Part shown: positions 9,965 through 19,871 of the stretch, piece after piece
Position numbering within the stretch: the first letter of the stretch is position 1
Layout of the letters: each line of letters starts with the position of its first letter
Source of the DNA: Hydrogenophaga sp. PAMC20947
GTDB lineage: Bacteria; Pseudomonadota; Gammaproteobacteria; Burkholderiales; Burkholderiaceae_C
Assembly: GCF_004795855.1 (NCBI RefSeq)
Contig: NZ_CP039252.1
Location: 3,162,001-3,226,000, forward strand
DNA length: 64,000 nucleotides
Reading direction: 5' to 3'
Made by a program: the position numbers and the translations under genes
The notes under the pieces: generated by a model
The model's database searches: none
The model's input: only the letters and a program-made list of their open reading frames with translations
What the model was told of the DNA's origin: nothing

Positions 9965-10396
9965 TCAGACCACCGAGCCGCCAGCGGCTTCGATAGCTTG
10001 CTTGGCACCAGCGGTTGCACCAATGCTCTTCAAATTCACAACACGGGTCAATTCGCCCGTTTTGATCACTTTGACGCGCTTGGCGATGTGGGCCACGAGC
10101 CCTGCCTGCTTGAGCACCAACATATCAACATCGGCAACCGACAGACCATTCAGGTCGGTCAAGGTCACTTCGGCGTTGAACTGCAGTTGAGCGGACTTGA
10201 AACCACGCTTGGGCAACCGGCGCTGCATAGGCATCTGACCGCCTTCGAAGCCGACCTTGTGGTAGCCACCCGTACGCGATTTTTGACCTTTGTGGCCACG
10301 ACCAGCGGTCTTGCCCAGGCCAGAGCCGATGCCACGACCCACGCGACGCTTGGCGTGCTTGGAGCCTTCGGAAGGCTTGATGGTATTGAGTTCCAT
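9965..10396 (-). CDS. rplO: 50S ribosomal protein L15
   Basis: 143 residues. The basic, glycine-rich N-terminal extension ([21 protein letters not shown]) threads into 23S rRNA, and the globular C-terminal part follows. It lies between rpmD and secY in canonical order. Confidence 0.98.
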   Translation of the reverse strand: MELNTIKPSEGSKHAKRRVGRGIGSGLGKTAGRGHKGQKSRTGGYHKVGFEGGQMPMQRRLPKRGFKSAQLQFNAEVTLTDLNGLSVADVDMLVLKQAGLVAHIAKRVKVIKTGELTRVVNLKSIGATAGAKQAIEAAGGSVV

Positions 10397-10410
10397 GTCT
10401 ATAGCTCCGA

Positions 10411-10593
10411 TCAGAGTACTTTGACCAGATAGCTGATCTTATTGATCATGCCGCGGACTGAAGGGGTGTCCTCCAGCTCACTGGTGCTGTTGACTTTGCG
10501 CAGGCCCAAGCCACGAACGGTGTCGCGGTGGGATTGCTTGGTACCAATGGGGCTACGCACCAATTGGACCTTGACGGTATTTTGAGTGGTCAT
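10411..10593 (-). CDS. rpmD: 50S ribosomal protein L30
   Basis: 60 residues with the L30 signature [23 protein letters not shown]. It lies between rpsE and rplO, separated by 11 and 14 bases. Confidence 0.97.
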   Translation of the reverse strand: MTTQNTVKVQLVRSPIGTKQSHRDTVRGLGLRKVNSTSELEDTPSVRGMINKISYLVKVL

Positions 10594-10604
10594 GATCGTT
10601 CCAA

Positions 10605-11123
10605 TCAGCCCAGGATGTCTTCGACAGACTTGCCGCGCTTGGCAGCGACATCGGAAGGCGTGGTCGAGTTTTTCAGTGCGTCCAGCGTGGCACGCACCAG
10701 GTTGTAGGGATTGCTCGAGCCATGGCTTTTGGCCACGACGTCGGTGATGCCCAACACTTCGAAGACTGCGCGCATGGGGCCGCCTGCAATGATGCCGGTA
10801 CCCTTGGAGGCAGGCAGCATCATGACGTTGGAGGCACCGTGCTCACCCTTCACACTGTGGTGCAAAGAGCCGTTTTTGAGCGACACCTTGATCATGTTGC
10901 GGCGAGCGGCTTCCATGGCCTTCTGGACAGCAACGGGCACTTCACGCGCCTTGCCTTTGCCCATACCGACCCGACCGTCACCGTCACCGACCACGGTGAG
11001 AGCAGCGAAACCGAGAATACGACCGCCTTTGACCACTTTGGTCACACGGTTGATCGCGATCATCTTCTCGCGCAAGCCGTCGTCGTTCGCTTCGTTCTTG
11101 ATGTTTGCCGTAAATTTAGCCAT
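10605..11123 (-). CDS. rpsE: 30S ribosomal protein S5
   Basis: 172 residues. The N-terminal double-stranded-RNA-binding fold includes [19 protein letters not shown], and the C-terminal S5 domain includes [20 protein letters not shown]5 lies at the mRNA entry site and affects decoding fidelity. It follows rplR by 17 bases. Confidence 0.98.
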   Translation of the reverse strand: MAKFTANIKNEANDDGLREKMIAINRVTKVVKGGRILGFAALTVVGDGDGRVGMGKGKAREVPVAVQKAMEAARRNMIKVSLKNGSLHHSVKGEHGASNVMMLPASKGTGIIAGGPMRAVFEVLGITDVVAKSHGSSNPYNLVRATLDALKNSTTPSDVAAKRGKSVEDILG

Positions 11124-11140
11124 TTGTATTTCCCGTCCGA

Positions 11141-11506
11141 TCAGAACTGCAGGCCGGCTTCACGCGCGGCATCTGCGAGGGCCTTGACCCGACCATGGTA
11201 GGCAAATCCCGAGCGGTCAAATGCGACCTTCTCGACACCAGCCGCTTTGGCCCGCTCGGCGATGCGTTTGCCGATCAAGGCAGCCGCTGTGGCATTGGCA
11301 CCCTTGCCAGCGCCACCGATCTGGGCACGCACTTCGGCTTCGGCGGTAGAGGCCGAGGCCAACACACGGTTGCCATCGTCGGAGATGACGGTAGCGTAGA
11401 TGTGCAGGTTGGTGCGGTTCACGGTCAGGCGCACTGCGCTTTGCTGCGCAATGCGGATACGCGTTTGACGCGCGCGACGCAGACGTTGCTCTTTTTTCGT
11501 CAACAT
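11141..11506 (-). CDS. rplR: 50S ribosomal protein L18
   Basis: 121 residues. The basic N-terminus and the [20 protein letters not shown] segment are typical of L18, which binds 5S rRNA. Confidence 0.97.
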   Translation of the reverse strand: MLTKKEQRLRRARQTRIRIAQQSAVRLTVNRTNLHIYATVISDDGNRVLASASTAEAEVRAQIGGAGKGANATAAALIGKRIAERAKAAGVEKVAFDRSGFAYHGRVKALADAAREAGLQF

Positions 11507-11517
11507 GATCCTGATCC

Positions 11518-12051
11518 TTATTTCTTCTTGGTTTCCTTGATCACGACCTTTTCATCCGAATAACGGATGCCCTTGCCTTTGTAAGGCTCGGGAGGGCGCA
11601 CAGCGCGCACTTCGGAAGCAATCTGGCCCACGCGCTGACGATCAGCGCCCTTGATGACAATTTCGGTTGGCGTAGGCGTTTCCACCTTGATACCAGCCGG
11701 CATGTCCATCACCACCGGGTGCGAATAGCCCACGGTGAGGTTGAGTTTGGCGCCTTGAGCCTGGGCTTTGTAACCCACACCCAGCAACGTCAACTTCTTT
11801 TCGAAGCCCTTGCTCACACCGTTGACCATGTTGTTCACCAGCTGACGCATGGTGCCGGACATGGCATTGGCTTCGCGAGAGTCGTTGGCGGGCACAAAAG
11901 TCATTGTGCCTGCGTTGTTTTCCACCTTGACCAGCGCGTTTTGCGCCAGTGCCAGGGCACCGAGAGCGCCCTTGACATTGATCAGGTCGCCATTGACAGC
12001 CACTTCGACCCCTGCAGGTACGGTGACTGGCTGTTTTCCAATACGTGACAT
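11518..12051 (-). CDS. rplF: 50S ribosomal protein L6
   Basis: 177 residues starting [17 protein letters not shown], with two L6 repeats. The end contains [16 protein letters not shown], the conserved contact to the sarcin-ricin region. Confidence 0.98.
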   Translation of the reverse strand: MSRIGKQPVTVPAGVEVAVNGDLINVKGALGALALAQNALVKVENNAGTMTFVPANDSREANAMSGTMRQLVNNMVNGVSKGFEKKLTLLGVGYKAQAQGAKLNLTVGYSHPVVMDMPAGIKVETPTPTEIVIKGADRQRVGQIASEVRAVRPPEPYKGKGIRYSDEKVVIKETKKK

Positions 12052-12076
12052 TCAGTTTCTCCTCAATGTGCGCGCA

Positions 12077-12472
12077 TCAGGCGACGTAGCAGAGCACTTC
12101 GCCACCGACACCGGTAGCGCGCGCTTTGCGATCGGTCATCACACCCTGTGGGGTCGTGACGATGGCGACGCCCAGGCCGTTTTGCACCTGGGGGATGGCG
12201 TTACGGCCGCGGTAAACGCGCAGGCCAGGACGGCTCACACGCTCAATGCGCTCGATAACGGGACGGCCAGCGTAGTACTTGAGGGAGATTTCAAGCTCAC
12301 TCTTGCCTTCGACGGTCTTGACCTGGAAGCTGTCGATATAACCTTCGTCCTTGAGGACTTGGGCAATCGCAGCCTTGACTTTGGATGCTGGCATCGACAC
12401 GGTTGTTTTCTCGACCATCTGCGCGTTGCGGATGCGGGTCAACATGTCGGCAATAGGATCACTCATGCTCAT
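12077..12472 (-). CDS. rpsH: 30S ribosomal protein S8
   Basis: 131 residues starting [19 protein letters not shown]8 binds helix 21 of 16S rRNA and in enterobacteria represses the spc operon by binding mRNA near rplE. I could not identify such a site here by eye. Confidence 0.98.
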   Translation of the reverse strand: MSMSDPIADMLTRIRNAQMVEKTTVSMPASKVKAAIAQVLKDEGYIDSFQVKTVEGKSELEISLKYYAGRPVIERIERVSRPGLRVYRGRNAIPQVQNGLGVAIVTTPQGVMTDRKARATGVGGEVLCYVA

Positions 12473-12490
12473 TTGTGGTTCTCCTAGGGC

Positions 12491-12796
12491 TTACCAGCTG
12501 GCTTTGGTGATGCCGGGGATTTCACCGGCAAAAGCCATTTCACGAATCTTGGCGCGACCCAAGCCGAATTGGGCGAATGTGCCACGCGGACGACCCGTGA
12601 TCGCACAGCGGTTGCGCTGGCGGGTAGGGTTCGAATTGCGGGGCAGCTTTTGCAGCGCTTGACGAGCGGCATCGCGCTCTTCGTCGCTGTGCTTGGCGCT
12701 CTTTGCGATTGCCTGCAATTCTGCGTATTTCGTGGCGAACTTAGCGGCGAGTTTTTCGCGCTTGAGTTCACGTTGGAGTAGTGCTTGTTTAGCCAC
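12491..12796 (-). CDS. rpsN: 30S ribosomal protein S14
   Basis: 101 residues, the long zinc-independent form with no CxxC pairs. The C-terminal [20 protein letters not shown] block is diagnostic. It lies 8 bases after rplE. Confidence 0.98.
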   Translation of the reverse strand: MAKQALLQRELKREKLAAKFATKYAELQAIAKSAKHSDEERDAARQALQKLPRNSNPTRQRNRCAITGRPRGTFAQFGLGRAKIREMAFAGEIPGITKASW

Positions 12797-12804
12797 GCGT
12801 CACC

Positions 12805-13344
12805 TCAGTTCTTGAACGGGAAACGGAAACCGGCCAGAAGAGCTTTCGCTTCTTCATCTGTCTTGGCGGTCGTCGTGATGCTGATATTGAGACCACGCAA
12901 GGCATCAACCTTGTCGTACTCAATCTCAGGGAAAATGATCTGCTCTTTGACGCCGATGTTGTAGTTACCACGGCCATCAAATGCTTTGCCCGAAATACCG
13001 CGGAAGTCACGGACGCGGGGCAGAGCCACGGTCACGAAACGGTCCAGGAATTCGTACATGCGAGCGCCGCGCAGCGTCACCATGCAACCGATAGGCTGCT
13101 CTTCGCGAATCTTGAAACCAGCGATAGCCTTCTTGGCCTTGGTCACCACAGGCTTTTGGCCAGCGATTTTGGTCAGGTCGCCCACGGCGTGATCCATAAC
13201 CTTCTTATCAGCAACCGCCTCGCTCACACCCATGTTGAGCGTGATCTTGGAGATGCGGGGCACCTGCATGGGCGACTTGTAACCGAATTTCTCGATCAAA
13301 GCCGGTGCAACGGTGTCGCGGTAGATGTCTTGCAAGCGTGTCAT
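12805..13344 (-). CDS. rplE: 50S ribosomal protein L5
   Basis: 179 residues. It contains the L5 signature around [20 protein letters not shown] and the [18 protein letters not shown] segment. L5 belongs to the 5S RNP with L18. Only 2 bases separate it from rplX. Confidence 0.98.
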   Translation of the reverse strand: MTRLQDIYRDTVAPALIEKFGYKSPMQVPRISKITLNMGVSEAVADKKVMDHAVGDLTKIAGQKPVVTKAKKAIAGFKIREEQPIGCMVTLRGARMYEFLDRFVTVALPRVRDFRGISGKAFDGRGNYNIGVKEQIIFPEIEYDKVDALRGLNISITTTAKTDEEAKALLAGFRFPFKN

Positions 13345-13346
13345 GT

Positions 13347-13667
13347 TCAGGCCGCCTTGATTTCTTCGCCGCTGGACTTGAAGACGCGCACTTTTTTGCC
13401 GTCAGCCAACTGCTTGATACCTACGCGATCAGCCTTACCCGTGGCGCCATTGAAGATGGCCACGTTGGACTGATGCAAAGGCATGGTTTTTTCAATAATG
13501 CCGCCAGTGATGCCCTTCATAGGGTTTGGCTTGGCATGCTTCTTGACCACATTGACGCCTTCGACGAGCAATTTGCTGTCGTCCACGCGCTGCGCGACTT
13601 TGCCGCGCTTGCCCTTGTCACGGCCTGCGATCACGATGACTTCATCGCCACTGCGAATTTTGTTCAT
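13347..13667 (-). CDS. rplX: 50S ribosomal protein L24
   Basis: 106 residues with an N-terminal KOW motif ([19 protein letters not shown]). L24 initiates 50S assembly. It lies 10 bases after rplN. Confidence 0.97.
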   Translation of the reverse strand: MNKIRSGDEVIVIAGRDKGKRGKVAQRVDDSKLLVEGVNVVKKHAKPNPMKGITGGIIEKTMPLHQSNVAIFNGATGKADRVGIKQLADGKKVRVFKSSGEEIKAA

Positions 13668-13677
13668 GATGGATTCC

Positions 13678-14046
13678 TCAAAGGACCTCTGGGGCCAATG
13701 ACACGATCTTCATGAACTTTTCAGTGCGCAACTCGCGCGTCACTGGTCCGAAGATGCGGGTGCCGATAGGCTCCAACTTGGCGTTAAGCAACACTGCTGC
13801 GTTGCCGTCGAATTTGATCAGCGCGCCGTCTGGACGGCGGATGCCCTTGGCGGTGCGAACAACAACGGCGCTATAAACTTCGCCCTTTTTGACGCGGCCA
13901 CGTGGCGCTGCTTCTTTGATGGTGACCTTGATGACATCACCAACGCTGGCATAACGGCGCTTAGAGCCGCCCAGCACCTTGATGCACATCACGGACTTGG
14001 CACCCGTGTTGTCAGCAACATCGAGTCGAGTTTGCGTTTGGATCAT
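13678..14046 (-). CDS. rplN: 50S ribosomal protein L14
   Basis: 122 residues starting at [17 protein letters not shown], the universal L14 N-terminus. An in-frame ATG 114 bases upstream adds a non-conserved leader and was not used. It is the first gene of the spc operon. The S10 operon genes that usually precede it (rpsQ, rpmC and so on) are not adjacent; glpD is there instead. Confidence 0.97.
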   Translation of the reverse strand: MIQTQTRLDVADNTGAKSVMCIKVLGGSKRRYASVGDVIKVTIKEAAPRGRVKKGEVYSAVVVRTAKGIRRPDGALIKFDGNAAVLLNAKLEPIGTRIFGPVTRELRTEKFMKIVSLAPEVL

Positions 14047-14180
14047 TTGATTTAAGTCCCAACTTGAATCCCCCCAACCAACACGGCTGGAAGTGATCAG
14101 TCTTGGGCCCGTCGTTGCCAGCCAACCGCAACCCCGGAATCCGGATTTGCAGCCAACCAACTTCGGTGGGCAAGATTACA

Positions 14181-14197
14181 TCGCTTTTTTACAGCGA
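14181..14197 (-). other. Small hairpin at start of spc leader
   Basis: TCGCT and AGCGA form a 5-bp stem around GTAAAAA, only a few bases after the expected transcription start in the roughly 150-base leader of rplN. It could stabilise the 5' end. Confidence 0.35.
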
Positions 14198-14205
14198 AGC
14201 CACAG

Positions 14206-14234
14206 ATTATGGCACTGCTTATCGGGCCTGTCAA
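14206..14234 (-). promoter_or_regulatory. Sigma-70 promoter of the spc-alpha ribosomal operon
   Basis: On the minus strand a perfect -35 TTGACA (14229-14234) is followed after exactly 17 bases by -10 CATAAT (14206-14211). Transcription would start near 14199, giving a leader of about 150 bases before rplN. Being this close to consensus fits a strong ribosomal-protein promoter. The -35 box lies only 13 bases beyond the glpD stop, and no terminator is seen between them. Confidence 0.9.
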
Positions 14235-14247
14235 CAACCTTCTGTGA

Positions 14248-15849
14248 CTATTTTTCGCACGGCTTGGAACTGGGAGGCAGGTAATGGTCGCAGAGGGAGA
14301 GGAACGCGGCCAGAGCGGGGTCCCGGCCGTGCTCTTCTGTCAACAGGGCGGCAACCGCAGGGGCCATGCTGGCGGCTTGTCGAGCGTCGAGGAACAGCGA
14401 TCTCCAACGCCTGGCGAGCACGTCTTCGACGGTTTCAGCGTATTCGTGACGCACAGCGTAGCGAACCATGCCCTCGGTCAGGCCCATGCCCAGCTCGCGC
14501 TCTGCACCCGGGCAGGACAGTACGTCGTGTCCCTGGGTGCCGTAGAGGTGCAGCCCAGGTTCGGCGTAGACCGGTGTGGACGGCGTTTCACTTGGGGGAG
14601 CGCCCAACAGGCGGTGGCGGCCGGTGATGCTGCCGGGGCGACGGGGCAGCAAGCCTTCGTCAAAGCAGCGGTCCAGCACGTCTTCGGCCATGGCGCGGTA
14701 GGTCGTCCATTTGCCTCCGGTGACGGTCACCACGTTGCCGCCATCGACGACGATCGTGTGTTCCCTTGAGATGGATTTGGTCCCGGCGTTGGCATTGTCT
14801 GGGGGCGCGACCAAAGGGCGAAGGCCCACCCAGACGCTGCGGATGTCTTCGGTGCGCACCGGCCGGGTGAGCACTTGTGAGGCTTCATCGAGGATGAACG
14901 CCAATTCTTCGGCGAACGCAAGGGGCTCGCGCGGGAGGTCTTTTCGGGGGGTGTCTGTCGTTCCCAATATGAGCTTGCCCATCCAGGGCACGGCGAACAG
15001 CACCCGCCCATCGCGTGTCTTGGGCACCAGCAAGGCGTGGTGCCCGGGCATGAAGTCGCGGTCGACCACCACGTGCACGCCCTGACTGGGGCTGACCATA
15101 TGGGATGGCGTGGCACCGGGCGCTGCGCCCAAAGCCTGGTTGCGCAAGGCATCGACCCAGACACCAGTGGCGTTCACGACACAGCGAGCTTTGATCGTGC
15201 AGCGGTTTTTGCCGATGCGATCACTCACTTCCAGCTGTGCCAAGCCTTTCTGCCCAGTTCCGGTCGAAGGCGGGTGAAGCGCAGTGACTTCGGCGTAGTT
15301 GAGCACGATGGCCCCAGCCTCTTCGGCCGTGCGGGCAAGCGCCAGCGCGAGTCGGGCGTCATCGAACTGGCCATCCCAGTACTTGACGCCACCCTGCAGG
15401 CCGTTCGCCTTCAGTCCAGGCAAGGCCACGAGGGTTTCGGATGCGTTGAGGAATTCGGTGCGCCCCAGACCTGCCCGACCTGCCATGAGGTCGTACAGCT
15501 TGAGCCCCACGCCATAAAAGGGGGTTTGCCACCACTTGTAGGAGGGCATGACAAACGGCAGCGGCTGTGCAAGGTGCGGCGCGATGCGCAGCACGTTTGA
15601 GCGCTCAGCCAAAGCCTCTCGGACCAAGGCAATATTGCCCTGAGCCAGGTAACGCACGCCGCCATGCAGCAGCTTGGTGGCGCGAGAAGAGGTGCCGCCC
15701 CCAAAATCATGAGACTCCAGGAGGGCCACGGAGAACCCGCGCAAGGCGGCGTCCAGGGCCACGCCCAGGCCTGTGGCCCCTCCCCCGACGACGACGAGGT
15801 CGAAGGTTTGATCTTGAGACAGGGCTTGAAAGTGGGTAGCGCGGGACAT
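14248..15849 (-). CDS. glpD: Glycerol-3-phosphate dehydrogenase, FAD-dependent
   Basis: 533 residues from MSRATHFQ. A further in-frame ATG at 15876 adds nine residues, and neither start has a strong ribosome site. The N-terminal FAD-binding dinucleotide fold DLVVVGGGATGLGVALDAA is followed by TSSRATKLLHGGVRYL, typical of GlpD/GlpA. The enzyme oxidises glycerol-3-phosphate to dihydroxyacetone phosphate at the membrane and passes electrons to quinone. It is the last gene of the glycerol importer operon, 66 bases after glpV. Confidence 0.95.
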   Translation of the reverse strand: MSRATHFQALSQDQTFDLVVVGGGATGLGVALDAALRGFSVALLESHDFGGGTSSRATKLLHGGVRYLAQGNIALVREALAERSNVLRIAPHLAQPLPFVMPSYKWWQTPFYGVGLKLYDLMAGRAGLGRTEFLNASETLVALPGLKANGLQGGVKYWDGQFDDARLALALARTAEEAGAIVLNYAEVTALHPPSTGTGQKGLAQLEVSDRIGKNRCTIKARCVVNATGVWVDALRNQALGAAPGATPSHMVSPSQGVHVVVDRDFMPGHHALLVPKTRDGRVLFAVPWMGKLILGTTDTPRKDLPREPLAFAEELAFILDEASQVLTRPVRTEDIRSVWVGLRPLVAPPDNANAGTKSISREHTIVVDGGNVVTVTGGKWTTYRAMAEDVLDRCFDEGLLPRRPGSITGRHRLLGAPPSETPSTPVYAEPGLHLYGTQGHDVLSCPGAERELGMGLTEGMVRYAVRHEYAETVEDVLARRWRSLFLDARQAASMAPAVAALLTEEHGRDPALAAFLSLCDHYLPPSSKPCEK

Positions 15850-15914
15850 ATGAATGTATGAATGCCCCCGCACCATCCAATGGCGCAGGGGCGGTTGATA
15901 AAAGACCTCAGGCG

Positions 15915-17648
15915 TTAGCGCACCCGACCGGCCTTCCAGGCATTGAGCAGCTCTTCATAAGCAATGGTCTCGCCTTTGGGCTTCTCGTTGGCCAGTTTCT
16001 TCCAGGGAGCGTGCTTGTCGCTCAAGTACTTGTTGGGATCCCCCTTCTTGTTGAGTTTGGGGGCGCAACGGTCCATGCCAGCGCGCTCCAGGCGGGCCAT
16101 GACCTGGTCCATCTGCTCAGCCAGATTGTCCATGGCTTCCTGTGGCGTTTTCTCTGCCGTCACAGCCTGGGCCACGTTCTGCCACCAGAGCTGGGCCAGC
16201 TTCGGGTAATCGGGCACGTTGGTACCAGTGGGCGTCCAGGCCACGCGGGCCGGGCTGCGGTAGAACTCAACCAGACCACCCAGCTTGGGAGCCATGTCGG
16301 TCATGGCTTTGGACTGGATGTCGGACTCACGGATGGGGGTGAGGCCCACAATGGTCTTCTTGAGACTGGTGGTTTTAGCGGTCACAAACTGCGCGTACAG
16401 CCAGGCGGCTGCCGTGCGGTCGGCATCGTGCTTCTCAAAGAAGGTCCAGCTGCCAACGTCTTGGTAGCCGTTTTGCATGCCCTGCTTCCAATAGGGGCCA
16501 TTCGGGCCAGGGGCCATGCGCCATTTCGGTGTGCCATCGGCATTGACCACCGGCAGACCCGGTTTGATCATGCCCGCAGTGAACGCGGTGTACCAGAAGA
16601 TTTGCTGTGCAATCTGGCCCTGGGCCGGCACTGGACCGGCTTCGCCGAAGGTCATGCCGATGGCCTCCTTGGGCGAGTACTTCTTCATCCAGTCGATGTA
16701 CTTCGTGAGTGCATAGACTGCGGCTGGGGAGTTGGTAGCGCCGCCGCGGGAAACGCTGGCACCCTCCGGGTGGCAACCGTCAGCCGATGCGCGAATGCCC
16801 CACTCATCCACTGGCTTGCCGTTGGGAATACCAATGTCGGCTGTGCCGGCCATGGACAACCATGCGTCGGTGAAGCGCCAGCCCAGTGACGGGTCCTTTT
16901 TGCCATAGTCCATATGGCCATAGATGGGCTTGCCGTCGATGGTTTTCACATCGTCGGTAAAGAACTCGGCGATGTCTTCGTAGGCGCTCCAGTTCTGTGG
17001 CACTCCCAGGTCGTAGCCGTACTTGGCTTTGAATTTGTCTTTCAGATCTTTGCGGGCGAACAAATCAGCGCGGAACCAGTACAGGTTGGCGAACTGTTGG
17101 TCGGGCAACTGGTACAGCTTGCCATCGGGACCGGTGGTGAAGCTGGTACCGATGAAATCCTTGATGTCGATGCCAGGGTTGGTCCACTCTTTTCCCTTGC
17201 CCGCCATGTAATCGGTCAGGTTCATGACCTTGCCGTAGCGGTAGTGGGTACCGATCAAATCAGAGTCGGTGATCCAGCCGTCATAGATGGACTTGCCGGA
17301 CTGCATGGAGGTTTGCAGCTTTTCAACCACGTCACCTTCCTGGATCAGATCGTGCTTGACGGTGATACCGGTGATCTCCTCAAAGGCCTTGGCCAGGGTC
17401 TTGCTTTCGTAGACGTGGGTGTCGATGGTCTCGGATACCACCGAGATTTCCTTGACGCCCTTGGCCTTGAGCTTGGCCGCCGCGTCGATGAACCACTTCA
17501 TCTCGGCGACTTGCTGGTCTTTGCTCAGCGTGGAAGGCTGGAATTCACTGTCGATCCATTTTTTGGCGGCGGCCGAGTCGGCCCAAGCCAGGTTGGTGCT
17601 GAACGCAGCGATGGCCGCGACAGCCAGGGCGGTATGGCGAAATCTCAT
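15915..17648 (-). CDS. glpV: Glycerol ABC transporter substrate-binding protein
   Basis: 577 residues, a family-1 extracellular solute-binding protein. A Sec signal peptide ends at about residue 23 (LAWA/DS). It resembles GlpV of the rhizobial glycerol importer GlpSTPQUV in its unusual length and in the gene order around it. It would bind glycerol in the periplasm and deliver it to GlpP/GlpQ. A 10-bp inverted repeat lies just upstream in the message. Confidence 0.85.
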   Translation of the reverse strand: MRFRHTALAVAAIAAFSTNLAWADSAAAKKWIDSEFQPSTLSKDQQVAEMKWFIDAAAKLKAKGVKEISVVSETIDTHVYESKTLAKAFEEITGITVKHDLIQEGDVVEKLQTSMQSGKSIYDGWITDSDLIGTHYRYGKVMNLTDYMAGKGKEWTNPGIDIKDFIGTSFTTGPDGKLYQLPDQQFANLYWFRADLFARKDLKDKFKAKYGYDLGVPQNWSAYEDIAEFFTDDVKTIDGKPIYGHMDYGKKDPSLGWRFTDAWLSMAGTADIGIPNGKPVDEWGIRASADGCHPEGASVSRGGATNSPAAVYALTKYIDWMKKYSPKEAIGMTFGEAGPVPAQGQIAQQIFWYTAFTAGMIKPGLPVVNADGTPKWRMAPGPNGPYWKQGMQNGYQDVGSWTFFEKHDADRTAAAWLYAQFVTAKTTSLKKTIVGLTPIRESDIQSKAMTDMAPKLGGLVEFYRSPARVAWTPTGTNVPDYPKLAQLWWQNVAQAVTAEKTPQEAMDNLAEQMDQVMARLERAGMDRCAPKLNKKGDPNKYLSDKHAPWKKLANEKPKGETIAYEELLNAWKAGRVR

Positions 17649-17669
17649 GTTGTCTCCTCAGGCAAAGTG

Positions 17670-17711
17670 CTTCCCCGGTTGGTATCTGGAAGGCTCGGCC
17701 CCGGGGAAGCG
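17670..17711 (-). other. Intercistronic hairpin glpU/glpV
   Basis: Perfect 10-bp inverted repeat GCTTCCCCGG (17670-17679) and CCGGGGAAGC (17702-17711) with a 22-base loop, immediately upstream of glpV and without a U-run. Such structures often protect or adjust the level of binding-protein mRNA within an ABC operon. Confidence 0.55.
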
Positions 17712-17743
17712 ATGGGCCGAATTCCGGAATGCAGGCGCGCCGA

Positions 17744-18052
17744 TCAGCCCTTGCGCATCGTCAGCGCCAGCCAGGCCATGGACACGACAAAGCTGATCCA
17801 GATGCTGGGCTCTTGTTCCAAGGAGAACCATTCGGCAAACCAACCGGCCATGCCGATGAAAGCGAGGTTGATGTAAGCAGCCCCCAGCAGGCCCATGAAC
17901 ATGCGATCACCACGCGTGGTGGCCATGGGCAAAAATCCCTTGCGCATGACCGTGGGAGACTTGATCTCCCATACCGTCATGCCGATGAGCATCACCAAAA
18001 TGCAGGTAAAAAACACGGCCACCGGCGTGGTCCAGGCCATCCAATTAAACAT
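17744..18052 (-). CDS. glpU: DUF2160 small membrane protein of glycerol importer
   Basis: 102 residues with three probable transmembrane segments (about 10-28, 52-70 and 80-98). It matches the DUF2160 family, which occurs almost only inside glycerol ABC operons and corresponds to GlpU there. Its role is unknown; an accessory membrane subunit is inferred from position. Confidence 0.8.
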   Translation of the reverse strand: MFNWMAWTTPVAVFFTCILVMLIGMTVWEIKSPTVMRKGFLPMATTRGDRMFMGLLGAAYINLAFIGMAGWFAEWFSLEQEPSIWISFVVSMAWLALTMRKG

Positions 18053-18134
18053 GTGCGTTCTCCAGTATTTTTCGAGTGCGACAACCGCAAACCCGGGTCG
18101 CCGCCGAACCGCCTCTGCCCGCCTGCCCGCGACG

Positions 18135-18169
18135 CCCCCTGGGAGGTCGCGCGAAGCGCGACGTGGGGG
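18135..18169. repeat. G+C-rich stem-loop repeat between glpQ and glpU
   Basis: Outer CCCCC/GGGGG arms enclose the perfect 6-bp stem TCGCGC-GAA-GCGCGA. It fills the gap between the two cistrons and resembles the short interspersed stem-loops of Comamonadaceae. Related C-run/G-run elements occur at 27655 and within recG. Confidence 0.6.
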
Positions 18170-18982
18170 TCATACCCGCCCCATGGCGAAGCCCTTGGCG
18201 ATGTAATTCCTCACAAACCAGATCACGATCGCTCCAGGCACGATGGTCAGCACCCCGGCCGCAGCCAATGTGGCCCAGTCCATGCCAGAAGCGCTCACGG
18301 TGCGGGTCATGGTCGCCACAATGGGCTTGGCGTTGACGCTGGTCAGCGTGCGCGCCAGCAGCAGTTCGACCCAACTGAACATGAAGGCGAAGAAGGCGGT
18401 CACGCCCACGCCCGCCTTGATCAGCGGCAGGAAAATGGTCAGAAAAAAGCGCGGGAAGCTGTAGCCATCGATGTAGGCGGTTTCGTCGATCTCTCGAGGG
18501 ATGCCCGACATGAAGCCTTCCAGAATCCAGACCGCCAACGGCACGCTGAACAAGAGGTGGGCCAGCGCCACGGCGAGGTGCGTATCCATCAGTCCAACCG
18601 TGGTGTAGAGCTGAAAAAACGGCAGCAGGAACACGGCAGGTGGCGTCATGCGATTGGTCAGCAACCAGAAGAACACCTGCTTGTCCCCGAGGAAGCTGTA
18701 GCGTGAAAACGCATAGGCTGCGGGCAAGGCCACCGTGATGGTGATCCCCACGTTGATCGCCACATAGATCAGGCTGTTGATGTAGCCCGAATACCAGCTC
18801 TCATCGGTAAAGATGAGTTTGTAGTTGTCCCAGGTGAAGTGCTGAGGCAACAAACTGAAACTGGAAACAATCTCCTCGTTGGTCTTGAAGCTCATATTGA
18901 TCATCCAGTAGATGGGCAACAAGGCAAAGATCAAATAGGCGATCAGGAAGATCGTGCGCTTTTGAAACCTGGGCTCAGTCAT
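18170..18982 (-). CDS. glpQ: Glycerol ABC transporter permease
   Basis: 270 residues from MTEPRFQKRTIF. It has six transmembrane segments and the CUT1 permease coupling motif around GIPREIDETAYIDGYSFPRFFLTIFLPLIKAG (residues about 160-190). An upstream ATG in the same frame lies inside glpP and gives a non-conserved extension. It overlaps the end of glpP by 8 bases, so the two are coupled. It forms the heterodimeric channel with GlpP. Confidence 0.9.
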   Translation of the reverse strand: MTEPRFQKRTIFLIAYLIFALLPIYWMINMSFKTNEEIVSSFSLLPQHFTWDNYKLIFTDESWYSGYINSLIYVAINVGITITVALPAAYAFSRYSFLGDKQVFFWLLTNRMTPPAVFLLPFFQLYTTVGLMDTHLAVALAHLLFSVPLAVWILEGFMSGIPREIDETAYIDGYSFPRFFLTIFLPLIKAGVGVTAFFAFMFSWVELLLARTLTSVNAKPIVATMTRTVSASGMDWATLAAAGVLTIVPGAIVIWFVRNYIAKGFAMGRV

Positions 18983-19871
18983 GACCGGCTCCTTCCTTTT
19001 CGGCCTGGCCGAGTCGTTGCATCCAGTTGTAGAGCACGAAGCAGAACAACAAAATGATGAAGAAATAGATGAGGGAGAATGCCGCCGCCGGCCCCAGGTC
19101 AAACTGGCCCACGGCCTTCTGCGTCAGGTACTGGCTGAGGAAGGTGGTCGAGTTGCCTGGCCCACCGCCCGTGAGGACGAAAGGCTCGGTGTAAATCATG
19201 AAGCTGTCCATGAAACGCAGCAGCACCGCAATCATCAAAACCCCCCGCATCTTGGGCAGCTGGATATAGCGGAAAACCGCGAACTTGCTGGCACCATCGA
19301 TGCGCGCGGCCTGGTAGTAAGCGTCGGGAATGCTGCGCAGGCCCGCGTAGGCCAGCAGCGCCACGAGCGGCGTCCAGTGCCAGACGTCCATCAACAACAC
19401 TGTCAACCATGCGTGGGTGGTGTTCCCGGTGTAGCTGTAATCGATGCCCAGACCTTGAAGCGTCACACCCATCAGGCCGATGTCGGTGCGACCAAAGATT
19501 TGCCAGATGGTGCCAACCACGTTCAACGGAATGAGCAAGGACAACGCCACCAGCACCAAGGTCACCGACGCTTTCCACCCGCTGGCTGGCATGGACAGCC
19601 CCAGCATGATGCCCAGCGGCAACTCCACGGCCAACACAGCCGCGGAAAACCTCAACTGGTTCCAAAGCGCGGCGTGCAGGTCTTCGTCGCGCATCACGGC
19701 AGCAAACCATTCGGTGCCGACGAATACGCGCCGCTCGGGCGAAATAATGTCTTGCACGGAGTAGTTCACCACCGTCATCAAGGGCAGGATGGCGGAGAAG
19801 GCCACGCAGATGAGCACCGGCAGGATCAGGAACCAGGCCTTCTGGTTGACCGGCTTGTTTTGAACGCTCAT
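18975..19871 (-). CDS. glpP: Glycerol ABC transporter permease
   Basis: 298 residues and six transmembrane segments, of the MalF/UgpA-type (CUT1). The ATPase-contact loop reads AGLRSIPDAYYQAARIDGASKFAVFRYIQLP (abbreviated). Its start overlaps the glpT stop by four bases (ATGA). Confidence 0.9.
   Translation of the reverse strand: MSVQNKPVNQKAWFLILPVLICVAFSAILPLMTVVNYSVQDIISPERRVFVGTEWFAAVMRDEDLHAALWNQLRFSAAVLAVELPLGIMLGLSMPASGWKASVTLVLVALSLLIPLNVVGTIWQIFGRTDIGLMGVTLQGLGIDYSYTGNTTHAWLTVLLMDVWHWTPLVALLAYAGLRSIPDAYYQAARIDGASKFAVFRYIQLPKMRGVLMIAVLLRFMDSFMIYTEPFVLTGGGPGNSTTFLSQYLTQKAVGQFDLGPAAAFSLIYFFIILLFCFVLYNWMQRLGQAEKEGAGHD

Noticed and set aside
9942..10023. Extended N-terminus of SecY from an upstream ATG
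   Set aside because: It would overlap rplO and encodes residues not found in SecY. GTG at 9942 gives the conserved start and has a ribosome site.
14046..14160. Longer L14 start
   Set aside because: The extra 38 residues are unlike L14, and the universal start [10 protein letters not shown] is at 14046.
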